This document shows, piece by piece, positions 42,400 through 53,750 of a DNA stretch of 64,000 nucleotides (positions within the stretch are counted from its first letter, which is position 1; the number at the start of each line of letters is the position of its first letter). A program made the position numbers and the translations under genes. Source of the DNA: Aegilops tauschii subsp. strangulata (Eukaryota > Streptophyta > Magnoliopsida > Poales > Poaceae); the NCBI RefSeq assembly GCF_002575655.3, contig NC_053037.3, positions 443,579,793-443,643,792 on the forward strand, written 5' to 3'. Under the pieces are notes generated by a model, which was given only the letters and a program-made list of their open reading frames with translations, did no database searches and was not told the DNA's origin.

Positions 42400-43665
42400 G
42401 GGTTGTGTGAGAGAGATACAAACGTAGAGAGATATAGTGTGTGGGTTCGTGAGAGTTTTTGGGGGGGGGTGGGGTCAATCAAAAAATGTAACATATGCAA
42501 TGTGTGTGAAATAGAGTCCTGGATATATCATATATATAGAGGGGGTGATCCACGAGAAGAGAGTGGAGGTATCATCGGCTTGAGGTGTCCATAGAATCGA
42601 AGAGAGGGATGATGTGTGTGTGTGCGCGCGCGGTCGATAAATAGTGCCATCGAATTTGTGTGTGCCCACGTCAAAGATATAGAGTGGTTGGCCTACTGGA
42701 ACGTGAGATGGGACATGTGCAGTTTGTTTCTGTGGCATGGATACCTACCTACAGCGCTCGACTATCGGTGTGTGGTGAGGGGAGGCCTAATTAACTATAG
42801 AGGTACGATGGCTGGTATATGTGTGGAGGAGGAGAGAGGCCTACCTCATGTATTAAGGGAGATCGATCTACCTCATGTAGGAGATCGATCGGCATCCATG
42901 CATATGTGCAGGAGAGGAATAAGGTTGCGAGAGAGACAGAGCTAGAGTGTTGGAGGGGGTGGTAGTGGAGTTGCTTCTAACAAATGGTGGGATAGGCTTG
43001 CTAGACAACCGGAGGGCACGCCTGCAATATCAATAAGAGAGGGGATGGCTGCCTGTCTGTGCACGTGTGTGTGAGAGACGGGTCAGGAGGCATGCACGAA
43101 TGATGAGGGGGGGCGATATGGATATGGTAAGCAGACATAACTACATAGGAAGATCAATCGTCCTTTGTCAGAGAAAGGAGAGACATAACTTGTGAGGTAC
43201 GTCGATCGATGGGGGGGGGGAATAGTTAAAGTCGGCCTAGGTATATGTTGGGAGATTGATCGGTATACATGCATGTGTGTGTTAGAGGCAAATGAGGCAT
43301 GGGGAGAAGGATAGAGAGAGAGGGATGCATCTAGGAGGTGGTGCGAGAGGTATACTATATCGAGGGGGGGAGAAGTGTGCGAGTACGAGATCGATGAAAA
43401 GAGTGGTGGGAGTGAGGCATGGACGGTGATAAGAGAAGAGGGGAAGCTTGTGTTTTGTGCTAGGCACACCTGGCTTGAGAGGCATATCGATCGATGTGTG
43501 CCGGAAAGGAGCTGGGGGGCCTACACACACCGTTGGTGAACGACCTAAAGTGAAAAGACGAATTTGCGTGATGGAGCTAGAGAATGCTGAGGGAGGGTTA
43601 GAGGGATGCGGGCGTCTGCATGCACGAGAGAAAGTTAGCGCTAGCTAGCTACAAAGATAAGAGGA
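42400..43665 (+). repeat. GA/GT-rich strand-asymmetric tract 1
   Basis: About 1.25 kb of degenerate gagaga, tgtgtg and ggaggg sequence with few cytosines on the plus strand. Long complementary-strand frames (Ser/His/Pro/Leu-rich, at 43.1-43.5 kb) come from this composition. A similar tract lies at 59.1-60.2 kb. Confidence 0.7.
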
Positions 43666-43833
43666 CTGTGTGGGTGTAAAAGACGAATAGAGATCATACT
43701 TCATTATAAAAAGCGAATTCGGATATTTGAAGAATTTATCATAGTGTTTTAAACCGACGCATGTGTGAATATATATAATGGTGATACACATGGTGTGGTT
43801 ATGAACATGTTATACTACATATAATATATTTTA

Positions 43834-44029
43834 TCTCTACTCTTATAAAAAACGGAGTTGTTGATGATGGTGCCATCCTGCAATATAGGCCGTCCGATTT
43901 ATATCTGACGGATAGGAAGGAAACTATGGCAATTTTGAAAAAAGATACCCACACCCCTCTCCATATTTGCAAATTAGGCCTCCCCTTGATCATGTTGATG
44001 TTCTGTGGAACGCATGGGCATCTTGCTAG
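43834..44029 (+). mobile_element. Helitron-like non-autonomous element, copy 2
   Basis: Starts TCTCTACTCTTATAAAAAAC at 43834 after an A and ends GCATCTTGCTAG at 44029 before a T, the A|T target and TC...CTAG ends of Helitrons. It is 196 bp and matches the complement of 58.64-58.81 kb (tcctatccgtcagata). Confidence 0.65.
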
Positions 44030-44625
44030 TACTATGAATAACATATAGAACATTGATCATAATTTGGGCTAATGTGTGGCTTTTGCAGCTCAGGTCTAAA
44101 TACTTGTCATAATGAAGGGGGCGGGGCACTATACTATGTGTGATAAACACGGTGTACACGTATGGAACATGGTTTAGATTATGAATATATAGTTAGTACA
44201 TCAAATGTACTATTATTTGGAATCAACATCAAGTGTATTAAAAAAAGAATTCGAGTTCATGTAGTACACATAGTTCATATCTATCTTTATAGTAATCATG
44301 TGGTGTGTTATTAAGGTAATACACGAATGATGGTTGAAGTTGGCAACAATCATGATTGCAGATTGCTATTGAAATAGAGAAACGAATGCAAATTCAGTTC
44401 GAATTGCAGCAGTAGTATAGACATTTGGAATGCACTAAAATGTTGGTACGAGTAGGTTACATGCATTATACAGCAAGCGAAAAAATTTAATTGGACATAA
44501 CATGGATTCATACTACCGAATAGCATTTAATTGCACTAAATTGTTGGTATGAGTAGCTTTAAATATCATTTTTATAGTAAAACGGGGCAAGACTCTCTCT
44601 TTGTGTGGTGTGAATAGTTTTATTT
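44030..44625. other. Unassigned AT-rich sequence
   Basis: A short direct repeat, gcactaaaatgttggta and gcactaaattgttggta, occurs 100 bp apart near 44430 and 44530. No gene is supported. Confidence 0.5.
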
Positions 44626-47379
44626 TTGTCGTTTTCTTTTTGGTTGAGGGAAGTGCGAATTGATTTGGTACGTACAAGTACAATATTACACGTTAGGCTT
44701 GTCCCTAAGATTCAACCTGCGCCTTGTTATATCCCGAAAATTCAGATATCGTGCTCCCAAAACTGGCGCCTTCACAACCTGCCAAATCCCGACACGCGAA
44801 ATCCCCCTTCTAACCCTGAGCCGAAAGGGCCGCCAATTCAAATTGGTGCGGGGTACTTTTGTAACACACCCTACATTTTGGACAAGCGCGTCCCTAAGTC
44901 ATGGTTCACCCCTCCCATCGCCTCCTTTTTGCCATTCGAAATCCCAGGCCGCCATAACCTCTCCGCTCCAGCCGCGAAACCCACGCTCCTCCGTCCGCCA
45001 CCTCACCGCTGCCCAGCCGGAGCCTCTTCCCCAACGACGTCGTCCACCGCAACAGCTCGATGTCCCTCGTCCACCTCCCCGGATGAGGATCCGTCGTCCA
45101 TCTCGTCGTCCCGCCGGTTAAGCCGCCCCGTCCTCCACCTCCAAGGAGCTGCTCCGACGATCGCCTCATCTATCGCGGCTGCTCCATCCCCACAGCGCCG
45201 CCTTAACCTGCTCCACCGGAACCGCAACATCCTCACCGACTCCTCAGACAAAGCCGAGGCCTACTCGGCGCCACCAAAGAGGTTGCACACTCATCGCATC
45301 GCACCTTCTCCTTAGCTCGACCTCCCGGCGCCGACGGTGCTCCATCCCGCACCCCCATGGAGCGGCTACCTTGAAGCCGGCGCCGCGGGCGACATCTCCA
45401 CGGCGGCTCTCCCCCAGTGCGAGGCCCCTTCGGTGGCGGCAGCCATACTAGCCGGATCTGCTGCTGCTGCTCCGGATCTCGCTCGCTCGCCCTGCTGCTC
45501 CTGCTCTGGCTCTCGCTCGATCGCTCACTCACCCAGCTGCTACTGCTTCAGCTCTCGCTCGCTTGCTCGTGCTGCTGCCTGCTCCGATTTAGCTACACTT
45601 CAGTCGACTGAATCGACTTTTGGGTCAGTCGATTTTCAGGGGGTGAGGGGGCTCGCCGGAGTTAAGGAATAACCACCCGCATCGTAGACGGGGGCTCGCC
45701 GGAGAGGTACCCCACTATCTATCTGAGGGTTCAGGGTGGGGGTGGGGGCCTATAGGGCTGGCCAGGGCGGCGGCGGACCGGCGGTGGGGAGTTGTTTCGG
45801 GGCGGCGAGGCAGCGCTGGGGCCGGCGGTTCGACCGGTGGTGGCTGGCGGCTCAGGGGGGTGCAGGTTGAAGATGAACTGCACGCCCTCCCTAAACTACA
45901 TGTCAAGTGCCTCTCTGCTACCATTGCGTTCAGTTTCGACAGTAACGTTCAGATTCCACAGTAAATTTCAGTTTCGACAGTTAAGTTCAGAGTCAACAGT
46001 TTTTACCTCATCTGTTGTAGTCAGGTGGTTTTTGGTGATGTAAATTTTACATCTATTTTACATCATCTATTGGAGATGCTATTAGAATCCCACTTGAGAT
46101 TGACAATGTCAGTCTTGTGCTGCTTCAGCCTTGACGTCTTACGGCTCACCGGGGCTGCTCCAACGACATAACGATCCATCACAACAGAGCAGTGCCCTGG
46201 ACGCCATCTACAGATTCCTCAGATCTTCCTCCACACCTCGGACAGCCACCTCTGCCTCAACTGCTTCAGCGACCAACCCAATGATGCTGAGGTCGACACG
46301 GCTACGGCAAAGAGGTTGTACACTTGTTGCATCACTTATTACTATACATACATGTCGATCCATTAGGGCTATTTTGGTTCGACGGAAAAACATAGCAATA
46401 GGGAATTTTCCAATGGCACTCTACTATTCAATTATTCATGCATTTTGTTGAAAGGAATGAAGCAAAACATCCACCTGGACCTACTTTTCAAAATCCTATG
46501 CATGAAAACAAGACCAAGTGCATTAGTGGCAGAATAACATTCTAACTGTACATGCTTTCATATGGTTTCACTTTATTTTGGCCATGTTTCTTTGCATTCC
46601 TCTGCTCTTCCAATTCCTGTAAACCAAACACCCAAGTTGACAGAAATCCTGTGTTTACAAATGCTCTGTTTACCATGTGCATTCCTATCCTATTCCGATG
46701 TTTTTCCTATCCCTGCGTTGTTAGAACCATGCAAGCCAAATGAGCCCTTACAGAATTACTTCAGTTACAGGTAGGTGTCGAAGGGAACTTTGTGTGGTTT
46801 GTCCTGCTCCTGCCGCGACATCGTCCACCTCAACTGAGCTGCTCCATCGACAGAAACATCCACCAAACTAGACATCACGACTCCTGACCGTCTTTCGCTG
46901 CCATAGATCTCCTTCCCTGCCGCCGGCACCCACCGCAACGGCATCACCATCATCGACTCAGCAGATGAACCTGAGGAGTACACGGGTCCACAAGAGAGGT
47001 CGCACTCTTTTGTTTCTGCTTATTTATGCATTGTTTAATATTACCTGCTACTTTATCGTCCTGTTCACCTCTTGGACTCCAAGTCAGGTCCAAATTAATG
47101 TTCAAACTTGAGTTCTAAATTAGTTGTGGGGCACATATCGAGGAAGCAATGAATAGTATCTCTGTTTAATATCTGGTTCACCTAGGGTATGCCTATGTTG
47201 TTCATCTTGGGTGGGAAACAAATAGTAAAGCAATCATCATCTGTCTTTTTATTAAATTAAAGCAATCATCAGCCTGCTATCATTATTTTTAGATCCATCC
47301 ACTGGTTGTTACCATCATTCTAAATTTTTGCATGCTCTCCTTACATAATCTCACCATATTTTTTTCGTATGCATGTCAG
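44626..47379 (+). other. 5' region of the En/Spm-like gene, second copy
   Basis: This segment probably holds the promoter and untranslated or alternative first exons. The 44.9-45.3 kb part is GC-rich, with tccaccgcaacagctcgatg-type repeats and a 229-codon frame (44626-45315) without known motifs. The unit ending aaagaggttgcacactc recurs at 45.28, 46.31 and, diverged, 47.0 kb, so an exon-like block was amplified. From 46187 it is colinear with copy 1 (12630-13869). I cannot fix the transcription start or the first coding exon. Confidence 0.5.
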
Positions 47380-50300
47380 ATATTGTACACAGTCATGCTG
47401 AACATGTAGAGAAAAAGAGAAGAGTTTTGCGCGGCAATACAATGTCATGCAGACATCGCTCCATGGTGGGTTCAATGGCAAACCCTCCCCACCCCTCTCC
47501 AGATTGTAATCCAGAGGAAGATATCTGTTCTGAGGCGGATTCAGACGCCGCTGACCACTCCTATTTACCCCCCAAGGTGTTTGCTCTACCTTGGCATGAT
47601 GATGTTAGTCATATCATGCATATGTTGCCTTGCAGTGCCTACTTTTGACATCATATATGTCATCTGCTTAGTTTAGACATGTTCTGTAATGCCACCTGTT
47701 TAGTTTCTATATCATATATGGGAATTGTGCAGTCTCATGTCTTTTAGCCAGCCATAATATACGTGAAATGTGCAATCCCATCCTGTTTAACCAGGCATCA
47801 TATATTTTAATGATATCTTGCCCATCCTTTTCTTCATTACATTTCCATTTGTCGACAATGTTTGTACATTAAACTACTCTTCCTGTGAATCAGCCATTTG
47901 GGTGGGAGATTGAAAAATCTGGAGTGAAAAGAAGGCCTTCAGCGCAGACAGTGCTACCTGTCGAAGCAGATCTCTTGTTGGGCCCCGATAGCTCCTCAGA
48001 TATGGATTCAGAGACAGATGACCAGTCCTATTCCCCCACCGAGGTGTATGCTCTAACTTGGCACGGTTGTACAGCTCATATCATGCATATGGTCTCTTGC
48101 ATTGCATAGATTAGACATCATATACACAATATTCAACACCATGTTATTAGTTCAGACATCATATCTAATGCCCTCTGTTTAGCATATAAATCACATATGT
48201 GAATGAAGTGATGTGATCCTAATTACTTAGATAACATGTAGGTGAATTATGTCATGCGATCCTGTTTAGTTATTCATCATATCTTTGAATTATGTTATGC
48301 TATGCCATCCAGTTTAGATAGACATCATATATGTGAAATTATGTCATGCTATCCGTTTTAGTTAAACAATATACATGTCAACTATTTCATGCCCTCTTTT
48401 TTCCACACTATCTATTGCATCTGTCTCTCATACAATGTCTATACATTCAACTATGTTTCCTGTTTATCAGCCATTTGAATTGGAGCGGGCGATGCCAGCT
48501 TCTAGCGGACTAAAAACACGGTCTTCAAATAAAACAGTGCTACCTCTTGGTGGAGATAGCACCCCGGTTGTACATGCACGAGAACCAGCCCTACCACACA
48601 TAACCCAAACTCTCGCAGATTGTACCCCTACTGCGATGGACAGAGAACCAGCTTCACCCAATCTAACCCCAACCCCAGCAGATAGTGACCCAGTTCCTGT
48701 TGACACCGCACCATCTCCACCACAGAGCTCCCCAACAAGAGCAGTTAGTAAGGCAGCTCCAGTGCCCAAAGGGCCAGTACTACCACGGCGAACCCCAACT
48801 CCACCAGTTAGTACGCCTATTCCTGTGGAGGAAGCACAACCAGCTAGTCGTAGTTTAGCATCGATCACATTTGATGTTGTTAAATCGTATGTGCGTATCT
48901 TCCCATCTTGGAAATATTGTACTGAAGATGAAGGAAAATGCCAGTTGCAGGTGTTTGTCCAGGAATTATGTGTAAGTAATGTTATTCATGGCAATTACTT
49001 TGCTTTGTCCCGTACATCCTACCTCCATGATGGTTATAATACAACAAATTTTCCCATTTTTCTCTATAGAGAAGGACCGATTTGGAAACTCAGGACGAGG
49101 TAACCTATGCTAATACCTCTGCTATCTTCAAGAATGCTTGGTGGCAGTATCGGAATTACCTGAAGAAAACGTACTTCACCGGCAAAGAAACTCATCAAAT
49201 TCCCTTACGTTCTCCTGAGACACATTTACTGGACGATGACTGGGAACGCCTTGTTCTGTACTGGTCCCAAACTAAGAATGTGGTAAGGTCTCTGAGCTCA
49301 TTTTGTATTTTTAAGTACTATATTCTTGCGTCTTACTATACTCTGTTCATGTAGAACAAGTGCCTAAACCTGAAGAACAACTGTTCTAATTTAAGATTCC
49401 ATTGCTATCATAGTTCAAAAAAGCGCTAGGCGTTAATTGTGCGTTTTGCCACCGCCTTGCGCTTTACTGACCAAAGCGCCTGCTTATGCCAAGTTATGCA
49501 CAGATTAAGCGTAGTTATGTGCAATGCATTTCGCCAACGCCTAGAGCCTAGGCGGGCTTAAGCGCTCGCTTAGGCGCGCCTTTTTTAACTATGATTGCTA
49601 TCGTGCATAGTGCCTTGCTATTGTATCACTGTATTTACTCATACAAACTTATTTTTAAATTGAAGGATCCAATCGAAACTTCAATGGCACAGCAGGTATG
49701 TTCACGCATGTTTCTTTTAACAGGCTTGCTCTTATCAATAGCTCTGTTGATTTCAATTTCAATTGTGTATACAGTTGACTTCTCATATCATGCACATTAC
49801 TAGCATCACAACAGAGCCAATAGTGTTGTTGTACATGTAGACCCGTGGTACCCATCTGAAATCTTGTTGTGCCGTGTAGTTTCCCACGCTCTGTATTCTT
49901 TCACTGCTGCTTTGTCTTGAACTGATATGATTTGAACCGTGTCTCTATTTTCATTTGGCAAAACAATGAGTGACCATAGGACATAGATATATGTTTGTTT
50001 AATGCTTTTATTATGTACTAGTACCTGGCAATAGAAGACTTGGTAGTTTAATCCTGTCCACCTTACTAATGAACTGGTTCACCGAAATGAGTTTCATATA
50101 GTAGTACATGCTAAACTGTTATGTGTCTGCTTGTTTCTTCTTTTAGAATGCTGACAGAATATTGGGGAAGAGTGCCTTATTAAGCAATGGTGAAGGAAGT
50201 AATGCAGATAAGGTTCAGGATAGTGACACATCCTTGTTGGTCTCCAACAAAGCTGATAAAACAGCTAAGGAAGACTATCTCGAAGATAGTGAGACAACCC

Positions 50301-50598
50301 CAAAGTCCTGTCTTGGTTTAGTGTAGGAGTTACTGGCCACTACCGCTTGCACAAGCTATTCAAACTCACTTCTAAATCAGTTCGGTTTCTTGAGTCTCAA
50401 CTACAAGCTGAATGACATCGATCAGCTGTGCTGCGACAGGAAGCGGAAGGACTGCGGAAGTCCCTAGAGCATTCAGATGCATACTTTCTGGTGCAACAGC
50501 AAGCGTTGGAGGATTTTAGCGCCAAACAGGACAAAGCTAATAAGCTTGCTAAGCTTATTGCCAGCATGGTGGATACCACGTTTCTTGAGCTCTTATGA
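47380..50598 (+). pseudogene. Ptta/En-Spm (Transposase_24-like) gene, second copy, 3' end degenerate
   Basis: Six exons with good splice sites and matching phases: 47380-47576, 47894-48043 (150 bp, acidic SSSDMDSETDDQSY), 48471-48971, 49070-49282, 49666-49695 and 50147 onward. The third has a Thr/Pro repeat region, then VKSYVRIFPSWKYC. The fourth carries WWQYRNYLKKTYF, then DDDWERLVLYWSQTKN, the pattern of the plant Ptta/En-Spm domain. In the last exon the frame stops at TAG 50324-50326, while a coiled-coil-like C-terminus (FLESQLQAE, then QEAEGLRKSLEHSDA, ending FLELL and TGA at 50596) is in another frame with its own TGA. Such proteins are encoded by CACTA elements. Probably no longer intact. 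Confidence 0.7.
49409..49593. mobile_element. hAT-type MITE in an intron
   Basis: A 185-bp element with ends CATAGTTCAAAAAAGCGC and the complement of gccttttttaactatg, flanked by the 8-bp duplication attgctat (49401-49408, 49594-49601). An 8-bp TSD points to hAT. It lies in the intron between the fourth and fifth coding exons. Confidence 0.8.
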
Positions 50599-50880
50599 AG
50601 TTGTTTCAGTTATGCTCTTGTTTTGCTGCCGCGTTTATTTGCACTGGTGGCCAATTTTGACGGCCAGTGTATGTAATATGCTGCTTTGTTCCCTATATTT
50701 GCACTGGTGGCGAACTTTGATGCCCAGTGGATGTAATATCTGTAATAGCAGCAATAGGCTAGCGTTAATTGCTTGCTTATTTATTTCCTTATTCTCTTGT
50801 TTAGTTGTTTGCTTGTAGTCACTGCAGTTCTTTTTCTGTCTTTTTCTAGTGGCCACAATAACCTATTTTTTGGAAACTAG
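50599..50880 (+). other. 3' flank of the En/Spm-like gene
   Basis: Probably 3' untranslated sequence: ttgcactggtgg occurs twice (50638 and 50698) with gccagtgtatgtaatat and gcccagtggatgtaatat, a 60-bp tandem repeat. No other gene is seen. Confidence 0.5.
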
Positions 50881-52109
50881 GCCAAAATAATCATGGCAAC
50901 ACACGGACTGTTGTAACCATGGGCCTCCTGTGGGCCATATGATCCATGGGCCTTCTATGGGCCGTAGGATCCATAGGCCTTCTATACGGGCCGTAGGATC
51001 CATGGGCCTTCTACGGGCCGTACGATCCATGGGCCTTTTACGGGCCGTAGGATCCATGGGCCTTCTACGGGGCGTCTCATCATTTCTCCAATCATGGGTC
51101 GTACTATTCGTGGACAATAACGGGCCGTTTATTGGCCGTATTTGATAACTCTATGGAAACAGCCCAACGGGTTTTTTCGACATGAAAACGGCCCAACGTA
51201 TTAACGGGCCGCAAACGGGCCGACTGTAACCACGGGCAGAATTTGGCCCCCAAGCAGAAAATGACAGTAATGTGCCGTAAGTAACCGAATGCTGGAAATG
51301 AGCCCAAGATTAGATGGGCCCTGAGAAGGCTGAAAGATATCATGGGCTGGAAATGGCCTAACGGAATAATGGGTCGTTAATGGGTATAAAGTGATACACT
51401 GTTCATTACGGGCCAATTTTACCACGGGCTGTTAAGGGGCCGAGGGTTACTAAGGGCCTCATATGGGCTGAAAGACGTCATGGGCCATACATGGGCCAGA
51501 AGTTAAAATGGGCTTGAATTATATTGGACGGCCCAGATGACGCTACTGGGCCTAATTCAGATAGGTCGTAACGGGCCCTGGGATAGCGGGCTGTAAATGG
51601 GCTATATGCGAGCAGGCCGTTAACAGGCTTGCCGTGGGCCGGCCCGCCACCTTTTGACCAAGTCAAACGGGCCGGCCTTTTCCCATCGAATGGGCCTCTG
51701 TTGGGTCGTGCCACGTGTCGACGTATCATAGGCGCTTTGGGTCCAATGAGTGGATGACATCTGTCCCAACGGTGAGCCGACACGTGTTTCCTCCAGCCAA
51801 TGATGATTTTACACGTGGAAAATCCCCATTGGTCGGGGCTGTTAACGGGTTATCGGATCCAAAACCGGACCCGATAGCTTAACGGCGTTCCGTTACGGTG
51901 GATGCCACCTGTCGGTCACCCTTGACGAAAGAACTTCTGTGACGCACGATTTATCATCATGGAAGTGGACACTTCCGTGATGATAATTTTGGTAATGTCA
52001 TGGAACACTTCTACGACAGCACAGGTATGACTATCTTGATTCTGTCATAAATTTTTCATGGATGTACATGCATGACAGAAAACGTGACCTACTGTGACAA
52101 ACACGTATC
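50881..52109 (+). repeat. Right subterminal repeats of the CACTA element
   Basis: Six units of about 27 bp (catgggccttctacgggccg type, 50918-51081), then a 600-bp stretch dense in gggcc/cgggc blocks. From 51900 come repeated cttccgtgatgat, catgacagaaaa and tgtgacaaa motifs approaching the terminus, comparable to motifs at the left end (atgacagaaaatggg). No gene is supported; minus-strand frames at 50.86-51.8 kb follow the repeats. Confidence 0.78.
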
Positions 52110-52136
52110 ATCACGGAAGTGTATTTTTTTGTAGTG
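52110..52136 (-). repeat. Right terminal inverted repeat of the CACTA element
   Basis: The complement begins CACTACAAAAAAATACACTT and continues ccgtga. It is followed directly by tag (52137-52139), matching 26056-26058. Confidence 0.85.
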
Positions 52137-52139
52137 TAG

Positions 52140-52400
52140 TACTACCTCCTTTCCGGTTTATAGGGCTCAATTCAAAAATGTCATCAACCAAGGTAGATGA
52201 TGAGTGGTGGAATAATTTTTGTAGTTTGCAAAAACACTCAATCAATGAACTCGTTTTCCTCAAAAAATCATGTTTACCAATGCATTAATTTTGTGTCAAA
52301 CTTTGACCATCTACTCCCTCCATCCAGGTGAATAAGTCATCTTTGGTTGTGCACCGTTACCAAGGAGGGAAAAACAAGAGAACTTAATTTTTATTTGCTA
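52140..52400. other. Partial MITE-like sequence at the CACTA target
   Basis: Starts tactacctcctttccggttta and includes tttgaccatctactccctcc near 52301, which look like MITE ends. The layout suggests an older MITE next to the CACTA insertion site; the pairing is not convincing. Confidence 0.45.
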
Positions 52401-52562
52401 CTCCCTCCGTTCCTAAATATTGTCTTTTTAGACATTCAAATGGAATACAACATATGGATGTATGTAGACATATTTTAGAGTGTAGATTCACTCATTTTGC
52501 TCCGTACGTAGTCACTTGTTGAAATCTCTAGAAAGACAAATACTCCGTGGGAACAGAGGGAG
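52401..52562. mobile_element. Stowaway-type MITE (Athos-like), right end altered
   Basis: Begins CTCCCTCCGTTCCTAAATAT after TA and ends gaacagagggag. Its TA on the right side is lost. Confidence 0.82.
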
Positions 52563-52781
52563 GCTTTTACTCCGTATTTGGGAACAGAGGGAGTATCACA
52601 ATATGGAGGGAACAGAGGAAGCTTGAAATATGAACATGTCAATGCGAAGGAGTAAAAGCCTCATGCATGCATGCAACATGCAACACTCACATGTACACAT
52701 GGACGCACGCAACACTCACGCACCCATGCGGGACACATCACGCGACGCAACACACACGCTCGCGCTCAAGTTCTCAACCTA
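52563..52781 (+). other. Start of paralogous block P3
   Basis: Acac/acgc-rich sequence colinear with about 38100-38204 inside the CACTA (cacatggacgca, acacacacgctcgcgctcaag). No gene is supported. Confidence 0.55.
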
Positions 52782-53075
52782 CTCCCTATGTCCGTGAAAG
52801 ACTGTACATTTAGAGACTTACACATTGACCAGGCCATAATTAACACTCAAAAGTAGCAGATTTATGTGTGCATGCGACCATTGAGAGAAGAAGATTAAAT
52901 GAAGGTTGTTGCATGCTTTAATAAAGGATAGACATGTAGCCTATAGCTAGAGCACAAGTTGGTGCATTAGTCAATCAATAGAGATTTTGGATTAAACGCT
53001 AAATGCATTGGAAGTGTAGATGTACACTCTTTGTTTTTTAGCCGATGTACACTCTTTGTTGGAAGACCGAGGGAG
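52782..53075. mobile_element. Stowaway-type MITE with confirmed empty site
   Basis: A 294-bp element beginning CTCCCTATGTCCGTGAAAGA and ending with the complement of ctccctcggtcttcc, flanked by TA (52780-52781, 53076-53077). Paralogue P1 at 38205 reads straight through the site (ctcaacctacacatgcatg). Confidence 0.88.
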
Positions 53076-53750
53076 TACACGTGCATGCACTCACATACAC
53101 AGCCAGGGTGGTTCGCACGCAAGGGTTGGACTCCTGTCGCGCCTGCGTAAAGTTTTGTTCAACTAATTTCTTTGCTCTGCCAACTCACAGGTGGGACCCA
53201 GAAACCAGGTGACAATTTAACCAGTCAACAAAGTGCCACGTCGACTATGTGGCCGGTCAGTAGGATGCAATACGGTGCTCTATGATGAGCTAGTGATCGT
53301 ATAATCACCGCAAAACTATATATAGTGACCGTAAAGAGCGTATTGTTACATACGTTGACCGCCAGTGTATTTTTCTCATTTCAAATTAAGCCATATTTAA
53401 CCGGAAAGGACTAGTACTTGTACTGCTTTGATGTGTCCCGTCAACTTGCCGAACGAGGAGAAGCTTGCTTACTACGCCTCTCCCTCGCCCACGGGCGCGG
53501 TGGCTCGGAGGACGAGGAGAGGGTTTTGACTACAGTGCCCTCTCCCTCTCCCTCTCGCTCGCCTTCGCCCTCGCGGTGGACGTGCAGCAGTTCAATCGGT
53601 GTCAGATTGCCCGAAGCATATTGTACTGTAGTATCATCATTGTTGGACCTTCCGAAGAGGCGAAGAGCCAAGTGCAAGGTTCACACGAGTATGAACTGTT
53701 GAACCTCCCGAAGAGGCAAAGAGCCAAGCGCAAGGTTTTATAGGAGTTGT
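53076..53750 (+). repeat. Paralogous block P3, main part
   Basis: Matches P1 (38.2-38.69 kb) and P2 (39.11-39.43 kb): cagccagggtgg, aattaagccatatttaaccgg, tgtcccgtcaacttgcc, cggtgtcagattgcc, gaagaggcgaagagccaag. The ending gaagaggcaaagagccaagcg is duplicated in tandem. The ccctctccctctcc stretch (53540-53570) is an expansion not present in P1. It may once have been part of a gene, but frames are not conserved. Confidence 0.7.

Larger units (their letters stand above)
26059..52136 (+). mobile_element. Candidate complete 26-kb CACTA (En/Spm) transposon
   Basis: The left end CACTACAAAAAAAA (26059) and the complement of the right end (tttttttgtagtg, ending at 52136) form an imperfect terminal inverted repeat of about 27 bp that also shares TCCGTGA. 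The 3-bp sequence tag lies directly outside both ends (26056-26058 and 52137-52139), the duplication length expected for CACTA elements. The arms carry long arrays of subterminal repeats. A plus-strand gene with a Ptta/En-Spm-like domain lies near the right end. No TNP2-type transposase is visible, so it would be non-autonomous. The very large size, and sequence shared with the right flank, leave open that the ends belong to two related elements joined by rearrangement. Confidence 0.7.

Noticed and set aside
43083..43530. Ser/His/Pro-rich minus-strand frames
   Set aside because: They are the complement of the GA/GT-rich tract and reflect composition only; the same is true at 59.1-60.2 kb.
48375..48470. 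Upstream ATG as the start of the Pro-rich exon
   Set aside because: The tttatcag acceptor at 48470 and matching exon starts in the acidic exons (ccattt) show that this is intron read-through, not a start.
50918..51081. Regular 27-bp repeats considered as a CRISPR-like array
   Set aside because: The units are contiguous with no spacers, and the setting is a plant transposon arm.
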